Below, piece after piece: positions 33,840 to 45,780 of a stretch of 64,000 nucleotides of DNA. A program made the translations under genes and the position numbers. The notes under the pieces were generated by a model, which saw nothing but the letters and a program-made list of their open reading frames with translations, searched no databases and was not told the origin of the DNA. Position 1 is the first letter of the stretch; every line of letters starts with the position of its first letter. The DNA comes from Epiperipatus broadwayi (taxonomy: Eukaryota; Onychophora; Udeonychophora; Euonychophora; Peripatidae): assembly GCA_028023455.1 (NCBI GenBank), contig JAQFVV010012402.1, positions 12,254,292-12,318,291 of the forward strand, written 5' to 3'.

Positions 33840-35499
33840 TGAGTATGTATATTTATAATTATTGGTTTTATAAAACGACTAAATAAAATAAACAAACGAG
33901 ACCTGTTTAATTTTGAAATCAAGTTTAACACATTTTAATCAGTAATAAAAAACAAAAATATTATCACATAAAAACATTAAAATTTAGAATTATAATCTGT
34001 GCTTATATATATACACTAATAAATTATTTAATATTCAAAAAAAAATGTAATCATTTACATATATATATAATTTAAAATCATGCGTATAATAAATAATACA
34101 CATGATACATTATAAATCTACCTATTGTGTCATTAAAATGATTCAGTGTGTGTTGTATGTCTATATACGATAACATCCATTCACACTAGATTAATAATAG
34201 AATGTATCCTGATATTAGTTATGTATGTTTAAAAAGAAATTATGTTAATTGTCAGGTAAGATTCAATTTGGAATATCATAAAATTTACTTCCAAATTGAA
34301 ATAATTTAAAAACTTTTTGTCAGCCGTCATTTTCATCAGAGTATATATCAAAATATCAACATCTAAACTTTATTAAATAAATAAAAAAAATAAAATGTTC
34401 ATCTTATCAGTTCTCCACTTTAATATACAAAGTAATTTTTCTAAGTAAATATAATTATCCACAAAGGAAATAAAGTTGAAGGGTTATTAAAATACACAAT
34501 GAAGTAATCCAAGATGAAAAAGAATAACGGTTTTATATCCCTCCTTAGACGAAATAAAATGACGATGAATGTTGAAACATAAAGTTCATTGATCATCCTT
34601 CAAAGAGGCAATCCAGATATTCATTCTTTTAAATATTTGCGTAGTAAAATATTTAACATCTTCTTCAATATAATACTCCAATATTAAGGCAGCTTTTTAA
34701 ATGAGAATTACAATGATTATATCTTAGGCATTGATTAAGTAGGAATAAATTTACATGTTCAGGTTTAAAACATCAGCAGAAATCCCTGGCATAAATTATC
34801 TAGCCAAAGAACATCTTTATAAATTTTTGTCTTCTTAAATATATATTTTGTAAACTCATTTTGAAGACGTTGATAACTTTTATAACCTTGTTAATTACAA
34901 TGATTATTTTTTTTATAGTTCTTTATAATATTCAAAGGCAGTAAATTAATTACTTGAAGCAGGTTTTAAAATATTGAATCTTTTTTTTTTTAATTTTTGT
35001 TAAATGTGTTCTAAATTCGAATACATTAAAATTTACATAGTTCTTGCCTTGATAACTAAATAGAAGATTATTGTTATAACAATATTAGTTCGTTTTTATA
35101 CTGGATTAATTTCTGCAATCATATCACATAATCATGCGCACGCTCTATTGTTTAAAATATACAATTTCTAATGAACTTTAAACATTTATTTCCTTTGTTT
35201 CAACTGATAAAAATGCAATGTTGACTTAAGGCTTTGTCAAATGTCAAGTTTTATATTAACAAAAAAAAATACTATTAGTTGGAAACATTTTATTTATGTG
35301 TGTGTATAAATAAACTAGAATTATTCATTTTTAGAATTATTCTTTTAATACTAACTAGTCTATATATATAGCTGATAAATGAAAAGCTTAAGATAGGTGT
35401 AAGTTATTTATATCTGTTGATTCGATATAGGCACAGTTAAATTCACAAAGAAACACAAATTGTTTTAGGTGAGGCTCATATGGTACTCTCACATTATAT
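33837..35499. other. AT-rich DNA, no gene seen
   Basis: No recognised feature. Confidence 0.45.
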
Positions 35500-35890
35500 A
35501 TATATATATTATAATGAACCGGTGGTTCTCGCAAAAAAAGGGAAAATGCATCTTATTGCAATCATACCTAGGACCTTTGATAGGATACTGGCAAGGACAT
35601 GATGAAATACTTAACCCATGATCACATCCACCTCCAATGGGCTAGCTCTATATTTACACATTAAATCTAGATATGATTTGGGCTAGTTCATCCTCATCTC
35701 ACCTCCCTTTCTATCTCCATTATACCTCACTATTCAAACTCAGGGAGAATTCATACTCTATTCTCTTCAAGGATGGGCGTACTCAGGTCAACAACTAATG
35801 CACCTCTATATAAGCAAGGATCAATTACAGCACTTTCCCAGAATATTTCCAATATCATTATATATATATAAATAAATGTGTGTGTGTATT
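35500..35890. repeat. TA-bounded unassigned segment, second example
   Basis: Sequence from AACCGGTGGTTCTCGC (about 35517) to the TA run at 35860-35870 is less AT-rich and lies between TA runs, like the block at 33.5 kb, but the two do not obviously match each other. The 71-codon minus-strand frame here shows no motif. Confidence 0.3.
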
Positions 35891-36689
35891 GGAATTTAGT
35901 ATATATATTTTGAGGTATGAATATACAATGATGGGAACAAGACAGAGACCAAATGGATTGAAACAACTTAATAACATTTATTAAATAATGAAGCTACTTT
36001 AACAATATTTACATATATAATAATATGAGTCAAGGATGGTTTTCTATCACCTTAAGAGTTAAATGCAATTAATATCCTGATCCCCAAATCTGTGTTAGAA
36101 ATCCATACCTTTGCAATTTTATTTACAAAAGTTTAAAATAATAAAAATTTTTGTGGAAGGTTGTAAATCTGACTTACTAATTATTTTTATGTACAGTTGT
36201 ATTATAGAGTAATGCTTGCTGTCTGATTCACAATGAGTATCATCATCCTTCTTGGAGGAGAGGACACCCTTTTATATATATATGATTCCCTAATATTGAT
36301 AGGAGAGACCATACACTCAAGAAAGTTAGTTATGTACACCAAGAATGAATATATAATGAGTGTTAGTAAAACATTTAACAAATAGCAAAAACTTTTTCTG
36401 TCACTACTGAATGCTTTTAATGTCGACCAACATCAAGATCTTACCTTATTTCACACTCAGTCAGATGATTCCAATCTATTGGAGGGATACATAGACCTAA
36501 ATTTTATTTAATACAATAAAATGTTTGTGAAATCTAACTCCCCTCCCCTCTATGCTTAAAATAAACTTTCCTGCTTTCTGAAATATAAGCTTCCAAATGC
36601 AGAAAGAAAAAAAAATATGAAGAATAAAAATAAGATGATAAATAACAAATAAAATAAAAATACAAATCGAATAAAATTTTTAAAAATTC
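35891..36689. other. AT-rich DNA, no gene seen
   Basis: No recognised feature. Confidence 0.45.
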
Positions 36690-37450
36690 AATTTCTGAGT
36701 CTGGCAAGCACTGTCCATCATGTTCAAAGTCTATTTCTCCTGGTGATAGATCTTATTGGGCTGTGTACCATCTGTAAGTTTAATTTATGTGCACTCACTC
36801 CATGATTGTAGATCATCAATGCTATCTGGTTCATTCCCTTCAAAGAAGATACCAGAGATCCACTGAAGATCATTGTCATTGACCAGTATTTAAAGGTATC
36901 TCATGCATCAACACTTTTATGGGTTTGAAGAGCTGGCATTTGGCCTCCTATGGCATAGTTCTTTTAGCCAGACTACTTTGCATTACCCTTGTTAGGATGT
37001 GTAGTTTTTCTAGGGTTATTTTCATGCATAGAGAAATGGCACAAAAAAATTGTCCTTGCTGATTGTTAGCGATTATTTATTTATTCTCTTGCATTGATTT
37101 GATGTAAATTTGAAGTTTTCTTTTTAACAATTAGCTCAATGCATTCAATTTACTTCCATATTTTGGAGGTATTTCAGATTTTGGTTTATATTGATGGATG
37201 AAATAAATTACTTTTTATTCTTACATGATTGAAATTTGTTCTCAAAATTGAACACATATGTCCATCTTGCTCTGTTAAGAAAAAATAATATGGTTGTCAA
37301 GATGTTGACTTTCTCATGCTTGTTGTATTTGTCTATTATTGCATAATTGTATATCAATGTAATGTTATTAAGATAAATATTTACTGGGACTATCTTTTCA
37401 TTTCCAAGTCTGGTTGCTTAACAATATGCTTGACATTATCTTGTATATTT
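36690..37450 (-). pseudogene. Possible decayed coding region, family unknown
   Basis: Minus-strand frames give peptide-like runs broken by stops and shifts, for example NYAIGGQMPALQTHKSVDA and IALMIYNHGVSAHKLNLQM near 36760-36960, and PYYFFLTEQDGHMCSILRTN near 37225-37290. No family is recognised. It could be a dead transposase or retroelement; chance is possible. Confidence 0.22.
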
Positions 37451-37687
37451 TATTACGCTCTTGGTTAGTCATATTGTCTGTATATACATGGGTATATTTG
37501 TTTTCTTAGTGTCTAATTTGAAACTTTACCTTTCTTAGTAACAAAAAAATATATAACTTGTTGATTGCAGTGTTTAGTGTCTGTATGTGTGTTTGAAAAA
37601 TAGTAAGCAATTGTTTAACAATTGCTTGGTTAGGTTGAGTATGGTGTAGCTTAATACAGGTGGGTGCTAGTTTGTAAGTCCTTTTAA

Positions 37688-37840
37688 TATATATATAAAA
37701 TACATATTTTGCGGTTTCCGTGTTAAAACTTTAATATAATATAATGCGTTGACTTGGTCCCAAGTGTGTGACCAAGTCAACGAGTATATGATATATAAAG
37801 TTTTAACTGGATGAATCCATAAAATATGTATTTTATATAT
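37688..37840. mobile_element. MITE-like hairpin element, ~150 bp
   Basis: Outer arms TATATAAAATACATATTTTG and AAAATATGTATTTTATATA pair, as do AAAACTTTAATATA with TATATAAAGTTTT, and a perfect inner stem CGTTGACTTGGTC/GACCAAGTCAACG surrounds a ~10-nt loop. No coding sequence. Confidence 0.75.
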
Positions 37841-38869
37841 TTAACCCGTGCAAATCTTCGTTTTAACATATATATATAATAGGGATGGTACCAATAACTT
37901 AAACAAACTTTTAACTAATAAGTGAAGTAAAAGAAAATATTTAAAATCTCTATCTGGAACCTTCCCATTCCCAGACCAATTGGTTTTGAGCTTTTGGCTC
38001 ACCTCAATAAGGAACTAGAATATGCAAACACTAGATCTAAAATATCGAACTCAAACCCCAGAACTTATTTAATACGTAACATTTAAGTAGAAACTAAGAA
38101 ATTTTTGGACATGAAAATGTCTTTAACTCTAGCTATCTAACTTAAATAGCTATAAGCGACTGAACCAAGTTGAGATCTACCATATATTAATAGCCTTAGC
38201 ATTGCCAAGGCCTTAAAAGTAAAATTATAATAATCAATAAAACAAGTCAATTAAGAGCTTGTTTCGCTATTGGTATGCTTCCAGATTTATTTGTAAATAT
38301 AAGATCATAAAAACAATGTCACACTATATATGACTTGCTTTATTGATTATTATGTATATGTTGTATACATGTGTCTTAATTATCCAAATGTAAATAAGAT
38401 AACTTTGACAAACAAAGAAAATCAATGGAATTAAAAAAAATTAACAGAAGCCATATAAATGTAGTATTATAATCTATAACAGACAATCTGTCAGCTCACC
38501 CAGTTTATATCTGTAAAGACTTGTAAAGAACTTAGATAAACACCATATACATAATCATCAGGAACGTCAATGTAAACACACATATACAGAAAGTGTTAAA
38601 GTAATCTTTTCTTATAGTCTGAATAACATTCCTTTTTAAAAAATAATAATAATGATGATGATGATAATAATATTTATACCTTAAAGATAGCACAGATCAG
38701 ATAATTAACGTTCCACATTCAAACCATTAAAAAGATAATAAGTAAAATATATATATAACATCAAAAATTCTAATATTAAATTAATTGATATCAACTAACA
38801 GAAAAAATAAGCAGAATTTAATTGATAATTTTTAAATTGAAAACCAACTTCAACAAATTAACAATGCAA
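37841..38869. other. AT-rich DNA, no gene seen
   Basis: No recognised feature. Confidence 0.45.
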
Positions 38870-39105
38870 GCAGGGAGGATCAAAGATCATATGACCTCAA
38901 CAAAATAATAATGCAGGGAGGATCAAAGATCATATGACCTAAATAAGGCTGGAAAAGTGCCAGTGAAAGCCATAAAAAAAAAATAATAAGCCAACATTTG
39001 CAGATATGGTCAAAGGAAAATAAAAAATAAAAAAAAAGTTCATTTATCCTAACAAAAAAACTGAAAGTCAATTTAATTCATATATTAGCAACCACCTCTC
39101 AAAAG

Positions 39106-40560
39106 ATGAAACCTAGATATAGGAAACCAACCGATAGTGACATAAATAATTTAGAAATTGAAAAACAGGAAAGTCAAAATCCACCAGAAATTGTCTGGAA
39201 TGAAGAAAAATTGAACATCCCAACTGAAATATTCAAAAAATCCATATCAAAGCATCTCTTTGCAACATTCAAGAGATTTTTCCCCCTTAAGTTCATGTTG
39301 TTATAAGCAACAGACAGCAACATTTCATTATATAAATTCCCAAAAGAGTTGCTGTATGAGGCAATAACATTAAATGGATTCTGGGACACAATACAACAGA
39401 TTGCAGAACAGACCACTGACCGGTACCTAATACTGGAATTTTATGAAATCACACAGAGAGAGAGAGATTTCAAAGACAAATCAAATCATTGAGTAACTTT
39501 GCACTGATCACTATTGATCAAAACTATCACAACCATTTTAGGAATAATTCAGAATACATACCTTAGAACAAGATTTCCAAAGAATGATGGAATCATTTGG
39601 CAAGGACATTAGTTTCAAAACAGTATACTGGAAAGACACACCAATACCAGTCACGAGTAACACTTACAAGTTCAGAATAAAACTGCATCCAGATACTGAT
39701 TCAGGTGATATACCAGCACAAATCCTAGATCAGGAAGCATTGCTCACTTAGAGGTCTGAAAGCAAAGTATTACTCATGTAAACAAAGGGGACATGTTATT
39801 GCACAATGTCCAAACCACCAGAACTTAACCAGAAATCAAAATGCACACTCACAAAAATAACAAAATATCAACACTAATATGCAAACAGAAAAAAAATAGC
39901 CATTGCCAAGGGAACTACACAAAGAAATAATAACAAACTACACAAAGAAATAATAACAACAAAAATGCAGTGATATCAAGCTTAGACCTTATAGATTTGT
40001 TCACAGAAAAAGCAACAAAACTACAAACCAAGGAACATGACCAAAGAGAATGCAGAAGCTAAGCAAAAAATAACACAACTAAAGTAAATGTATATATGCC
40101 AGAATTTGAATGTGCAGTGGATAAAATCACACAACATACTATTATGAATAAGACAGCCATAGAAATTTATGGAGACACTCCCACCCCCAAGCAATCCTAG
40201 CAAAACAATGCAACAAACAAACCCAATCCAACCAAAATATAAGAGAAAGCCTGGGAGACCTACCAGAAAAACCTAGCAAAAAATGTGAAGACAGATGATG
40301 ACAACTCTGATTCACCAATCATTGATTATCTCCAAGTCCAATGGAAATAATCACAAATTTATTCAAAAACCAATTAATAATCACAGAATCACAAACTGAA
40401 AAAGCCAACAATCAATACAAAAACCAATCAGCAGAATGATACAAAAGCCAAAAAAACAGATCAAAAGCAAATGGAAATAAAAGAAAACAGTGACAATACA
40501 CAATGTAAAGCTCCAAAACAACCACAATAAAAATGCAAACCAATCCCAGCTACACAGTTA
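39106..40560 (+). pseudogene. LINE ORF1 relic (nucleic-acid-binding, zinc knuckle), copy 2
   Basis: Starts MKPRYRKPTDSDINNLEIEK (39106) with PEIVWNEEKLN and a following LYEAITLNGFWDTIQQIAEQ segment. After several frame changes a zinc knuckle appears near 39765-39815 as KYYSCKQRGHVIAQCPN: the second cysteine, the histidine and the last cysteine of CCHC are present but the first cysteine is replaced by tyrosine. A Q/N/K-rich tail follows. ORF1 would bind element RNA; this copy is dead. Confidence 0.7.
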
Positions 40561-41430
40561 ATGAAAATTAAAATAGTAGTGCTGAATGTCAGAGGCATTA
40601 ATTCAATAGCAAAAATATACCAGCTCGACAAATTGATTAGCATTATACAACCACAAATACTAGATCTCATAGAAACAAAAATCTATAAGTGGATCACAAA
40701 TTAAACCAGCCACATATCTAGACAACCAAGGTTTTTCCACATACTCCAGGGACACATCATCACCTTCAGCAGCACAGACATATAGCCTCAAACTGCATTT
40801 TTTCAACATTCAAAATTATTTACATTGACTCATATTTCCTAATCACTACATTCTAGCATCAAATAACCACACTCAACATTACTTTGTGTACGTACCACCA
40901 GGTCCCAGCATAATAGCACATATAATTCTCACAATAAACTCAGCTCACAACCAGCCACAACCCAACAATATTAATGGATGATTTCAACTTAAGCTATGAA
41001 AAATTCAATACAAAATGATTACATCAATTAAACTGCCACTCATGAGTGCTCGGGTCTTTGCTGCTGCAGATTCAGTGACATTCTATAATCGACGGCATGC
41101 CCTGCAGATTCAGTGACATTCTATAATTGATGGCATGCCACACTTGTTGATCTATGCTACTATACACCAATGCCTCATCACTTAATCAATTTCCAATTCA
41201 ATCTGTGCCCATTTTCAGACTATGTTGTGCAAACCATTACAATAAATTTTTCAGAGCTCCAAACAACATTGATTCATCTAGAAAAACCAATCAGATTTCT
41301 ATTTCCAACAACCACTACTGAATTTCCATTCTCAGAGACATCATGCTAAGTGAAATTAATGATATATCAAAAATACCAATCATTCATCAATGTGCTATCA
41401 TTCAACATACATCACATGATAAGATTATCA
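40561..41430 (+). pseudogene. LINE ORF2 relic: APE-type endonuclease, copy 2
   Basis: MKIKIVVLNVRGINSIAKIY at the start (N of the metal-binding VRG motif), IIQPQILDLIETKIYK with the catalytic E, LMDDFN near 40973-40990 (normally GDFN), and FSDY near 41214-41223, where the family SDH histidine is changed to tyrosine. A 38-bp segment is duplicated in tandem (41064-41101 and 41102-41139), which disrupts the domain. Stops and frameshifts elsewhere. Confidence 0.75.
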
Positions 41431-41447
41431 CCATTCCCTCCTGATTA

Positions 41448-43000
41448 ATGGCACTAGCAGATGATCTCCACAAGAGAATTACCATTGTCAGACTCATGCA
41501 CAACACTCACCAATACATACAAAAACTAACAAAGCTATACTACAATACATGTAAACAATTAAAAGAATACCTTGCCACAAAAAAAGAAAAATATGCCTCA
41601 CCCAACAATACACATGGACACGCCAATATATTCACTGGGCAATCATCAACCAGAAAAGTGCCCATGGCAATTGAGATAAGAGGCAACATCTATGCAGGAC
41701 ATAACATGCTGGATCCCATATACCAGCATTTCAAGCAAAAGCTCCAAACATATAAACAATACACACCAATCAGTGATGAGTTTGGAATATACCTGAAACC
41801 GATTTTCCCTTTCATATCCAAAAATTTGCTGAAAAGCTTAAAAATATTCCCAACAGTTGCCACCCTGGACCAGTAACTTACAGGTATTTGTTTTTTCATG
41901 AGTCAATTTATTACAGAGTATCTTTGCAATCTTGATAACTTTCTATTACAAAAAATATACAATACTAGAGGACTAAATCCAATAGCAATAGTGTCATTTA
42001 ACAAAAAAACAACAGCCATTTCTAATGTCAGCAACCTTTGACCCATCTCCATGGGTCCACTGGGAATTAAATTATTGGAAAAGGTAGTCAAAGATAAAAT
42101 GGAAACATACATACCCCTGATATCAAACATGTACTATGCAAAGAAGGGATCCTCTACCACACAGGCTGCACTTGTACTTAAAATGATACAAAGTGCAGTG
42201 CAGCAAGAGAAAAAGTATGCCCCAATTGCAATTCAACTGGATATATAGGCAGTGTTTGATTCTGTTGCAATAGATGTCTTAATAAACATGCTTGCAAATA
42301 CAGCAATTTTATCCATCCTACTATACATCATCGCAAATCTCTTACTCAACTGAGAGATACACTTCACACTTAGTGGCAGAAACACAACAGCATTTACTCC
42401 CACACATCCCCACTCAGTGCACTGTTTATTCTATATACAAATCCACTCTTAAAACTGATTGAAAATGAATTATCAGAAATATTAATACCATGAACTGCTC
42501 AACATATTTTATGTATTGCATACATGGATGATATAACAGTGTTTCTAATATCACATAAAGAAATCCCAGTATTAGAAAGAATACTACAAAATTACACAGA
42601 CATGCACAATCACAATTCAACCTAAGCAAAACATCAGCATGGTTCATCTACACTAACAAACTCTACATAGATCTATATCAAGGAAAACCTACTCCATTTT
42701 CTGGACTCTTATTTTATCTGGGAATGCATGAAATGAAACAAACACTTCAAAATAAGCTCAAACAGAAAGCAACAAACATAGCCACATCTTTATCAAATGT
42801 ATATTTACCTTTATATTTAAAAGTGCACCTATTTAACATACTCATATCTACAAGAATTGCATATTATTCTCCTATTATCAAATTTACAAAAAACTTTACA
42901 GTGGCGATATCATCACTCTGTAGCAAACTACTATGGGATACAAAAACTAGCCATTTCAATCAAACAACTCAGTTAACCAACTATACAGAATAGTCTGGAG
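41448..43000 (+). pseudogene. LINE ORF2 relic: reverse transcriptase, copy 2
   Basis: The longest frame (41448-41876, 142 codons) covers the linker before the palm, with YYNTCKQLKEYLATKKEKYA and IRGNIYAGHNMLDPIYQHF. Then VKDKMETYIPLISN and QAALVLKMIQSAVQQEK lead into the first aspartate block, where a TAG interrupts LDI-AVFDSV at about 42247. YMDD is at 42521-42532 (ILCIAYMDDITVF). The thumb segment ATSLSNVYLPLYLKVHLFN and LLWDTK (42724-42993) follows. Same L1/Tx1-like architecture as copy 1. Confidence 0.8.
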
Positions 43001-44190
43001 CTACACATAATACATGTGTTCCACACACAAAATACAATAAACCTACTAGCAAAGATCATTGCATGGTTTCTGCAGCTACAAAGCCTCCTCAACATAATTC
43101 CTACAGATTGTCCACACCTCCCCCACATATGGATATCTAATATCATTAGCACACTCAGCACAAATCAATATTGGAACTACAACACTCACATTTGATAGCA
43201 ATTATACATACTGGTGTACATATGAGTTGATCAACCCAGCCAAAAAACACCAGACCTTTAGCCCATTGCTGGGAGTAAACAATAAGCAACTCCTTAAAAA
43301 CTTCAGAAAATGGTCAATGGAACAAAGTTTTTCACCTTTATCATGATAAATCTATTTGCACTACTAATATCATATTTCTTATGATACTGTTGTCTTTATA
43401 GATCAATAGACTCTGTCTGCAACCTATGCCATGCTGCTTAAACAACACAACACATTTTACCATTGTGCAGTGCTAAATACTACACAAAACAATATACTAA
43501 ATCAATATAGAACAAGTCTACAACAGCTAACAGATTTTATACATAAGTGGATAACCCCTACAGCATGAGCAGCAATCTTTGGACTTTATGCATTTTGGTG
43601 CACATGATGTATATTTAGCCTGGGAAATAATACCAGATGGCATCCAGCAACATTTTACAACAAGCTACGACAAATAAGGAACAAAGATGCAAAGATTGCA
43701 CATCCACATATCTATGCAGCCACCTGGTCACTATTAAAATCATAAGTTAATTTATAAGAGCATGCAAAACTAGTCATTATTGAAACCCAGCCTATTCAAA
43801 CATTTTTGACCAATGAACAAAGACAATAACAGAATATTAATGACAAATGGAAAAAGGGACTCTAACTAACAACAAGATAAGAAACGAATAGTAAAATTAA
43901 ACAATGATAGCAATAACAAAAACATTATAATGTGAAAAAACTACTATGGAAACCCAGTGTTTCTAATTGAATAAGTTAACTGACGTAGACCCCTATTTAA
44001 CTGATACAGACCCCTATTCAACACATCCATCCCTATGTTATTAGCAATGAAAATCTCAATCAAACCAAATATGTAAAATTTATGAAAATCTCAATCAAAC
44101 CAAATATGTAAAATTTATGCCACAGTAGCTAAGGCATAAGTATTATCACATAATTTTTGTTGACAATAAAGAATATTGAAACATAATAAT
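43001..44190 (+). pseudogene. LINE ORF2 C-terminal and 3' UTR relic, copy 2
   Basis: Matches copy 1 32.6-33.4 kb, with blocks such as NPAKKHQTFSPLLGVNNKQL and a HPHIYAATWSLLK segment near 43700-43740. The 3' untranslated part has the 35-bp duplication, AATAAA at about 44166 and triplet-repeat tail (AAT)n(AGT)n at about 44183-44240. Confidence 0.6.
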
Positions 44191-44639
44191 AATGATAGTA
44201 GTAGTAGTTGTAGCAGTAGTTGGAGTGGTAATAGTAGTAGAACAAGAAGGTGAGTGATTTTCTTTTATATGCATATCGTGTTAAAAACATGTAGTTTAAA
44301 CTAAGTTTAAATCAGTTTTCTTTCATTGTAACATGGAATAATTATTAATTAAGGAATTTTGGATCAGTTGAGCCAGTAGATTTGTTTAATAGTCATTACA
44401 ATCCATTGTAATTGCAGGCAATTAATTGTCCCTTAACCCAAGACATCAATGCTATGCAATGCCACATGTAGCAATATAAAATTGACCTATGCAAGCATAA
44501 CAAAGCAAATAAAGATTAAACAGAATAATCCAATCCATAGCAAGCAATTTGTTAATAGAAATGAAACAAGGATTCATCCAAGATTTCATAAATTTACCAT
44601 TGATGACATTTTAAAGTTAGATATATTAACACTGGAGTC
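44191..44639. other. Triplet repeat and AT-rich spacer
   Basis: AGT/AGC triplets to about 44250, then AT-rich DNA. An 85-codon frame at 44449-44706 has no motif and runs into the inverted repeat. Confidence 0.45.
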
Positions 44640-44837
44640 AAATGAAAGTAATGTTAGTTTACATTATTTTAAAATTAAAATAAAGGAGGAAATAAATCTT
44701 AAATAAAAATTGATTTATTAAAAACTTAAAAATGGAAAATTAAGAGTTATGTTTAACATATAGCACAGATGGAAAACTTTTTTTTTAAAAAAAAAGATTT
44801 AAAAGTAAGAAATTAAAAAAAAAGTAAAGATCTAAAG

Positions 44838-45133
44838 CAAGAGTCCCTAACCCTATGCCCACGGGCACCATGGCACCTGCAGACCATTTTGCGTGTGCCT
44901 GCCACTATCTGAACAGGATAAAAAATTATTTATCTGATACAAATAAATTTAATTTTTAAAATTTCTTATAAATTATTGTATTATTTTGTAATCAAATAAA
45001 TATTTTTTTGTACATTATGTGTATTATTAACAATATCCAACTACAAATTTACATTGAAAAAAATAAATGGTGCCGACCACCTGGCCGATATTATAGAATG
45101 TGCTCTTAAGTGCAAAAAGGTTGGGGACCTCTG
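44838..45133. mobile_element. Non-autonomous hAT element, 296 bp, 8-bp target-site duplication
   Basis: Terminal inverted repeats CAAGAGTCCCTAACC (left) and CAGAGGTCCCCAACC (reverse complement of right end) fit the hAT consensus CAGNGGTCCCCAACC. The flanks are a perfect 8-bp duplication ATCTAAAG (44830-44837 and 45134-45141). The corresponding point in the other palindrome arm (48587-48594) has a single ATCTAAAG and no insert, a true empty site. No transposase is encoded, so mobilisation would need an element elsewhere. Confidence 0.95.
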
Positions 45134-45452
45134 ATCTAAAGATTAGTACTTTTAGTAAAAAGTTATATAAAAGAAAATAGAAATAAATGTTAATTAATTT
45201 TTTTTTTAAGAATCATGTTTAATCTTAGTAATGGAAATGATTGCTTTATTAATTAAATGTAAAGCAAACTAGCCCTCAGGGCACTTAAATAATTGAAAGG
45301 TCAGATAAGAGAATGAAAAAAGTAAAGATTGACCAATGCAAGCACAAAGCCATGCATGGGCCAGAAAGGAAAACATCTGGACCTTAGGATCAGTGATGTC
45401 ATATTCGATAGATTCAAAAATTTAGTAATAAGGAGACCTAATACTATAAAAA

Positions 45453-45780
45453 ATGATTGCTGTATTAATCTAACTATTGATATTCTATGAACTGTAGCTG
45501 TATTGCAAGATTCTATGATGTAGGAGTCTTGCAATAGATTTAATTTCCTGACACCAGCCAAGATGGCCTCCCCAACTACAGCTCCTGAAAGAATGGCTTG
45601 CAGCAGTTACATCTCAATGATTGTTGTATTAATCTAACTATTGATATTCTATGAACTGTAGCTGTTTTGCAAGATTCTATGATGTAGGAGTCTTGCAATA
45701 GATTTAATTTCCTGACACCAGCCGAGATGGCCTCCCCGACCACAGCTCCTGAAAGAATGGCTTGTAGTGGTTACATCTCC
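45453..45780. repeat. 164-bp tandem duplication in left palindrome arm
   Basis: Two adjacent, nearly identical copies (45453-45616 and 45617-45780), starting ATGATTG(C/T)TGTATTAATC and ending CAG(C/T)(A/G)GTTACATCTC. The right arm has one copy (about 48110-48275). The copies of the left arm are closer to each other than to the right arm, so the duplication occurred after the arms separated. A 12-base stretch TCCTGACACCAG precedes a CG-containing segment. Confidence 0.9.

Larger units (their letters stand above)
38870..44190 (+). mobile_element. Zinc-knuckle LINE (L1/Tx1-like), copy 2, decayed
   Basis: About 5.3 kb, same family and orientation as 28.6-33.5 kb. From 5' to 3': leader with two 27-bp repeats (38871-38897 and 38914-38940), ORF1 with zinc knuckle, endonuclease, reverse transcriptase, C-terminal segment, an untranslated region with a 35-bp direct duplication (44047-44081 and 44082-44116), an AATAAA near 44166 and a final run of AAT then AGT triplets. 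The coding strand is C-rich and G-poor. All frames are broken. Confidence 0.82.
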
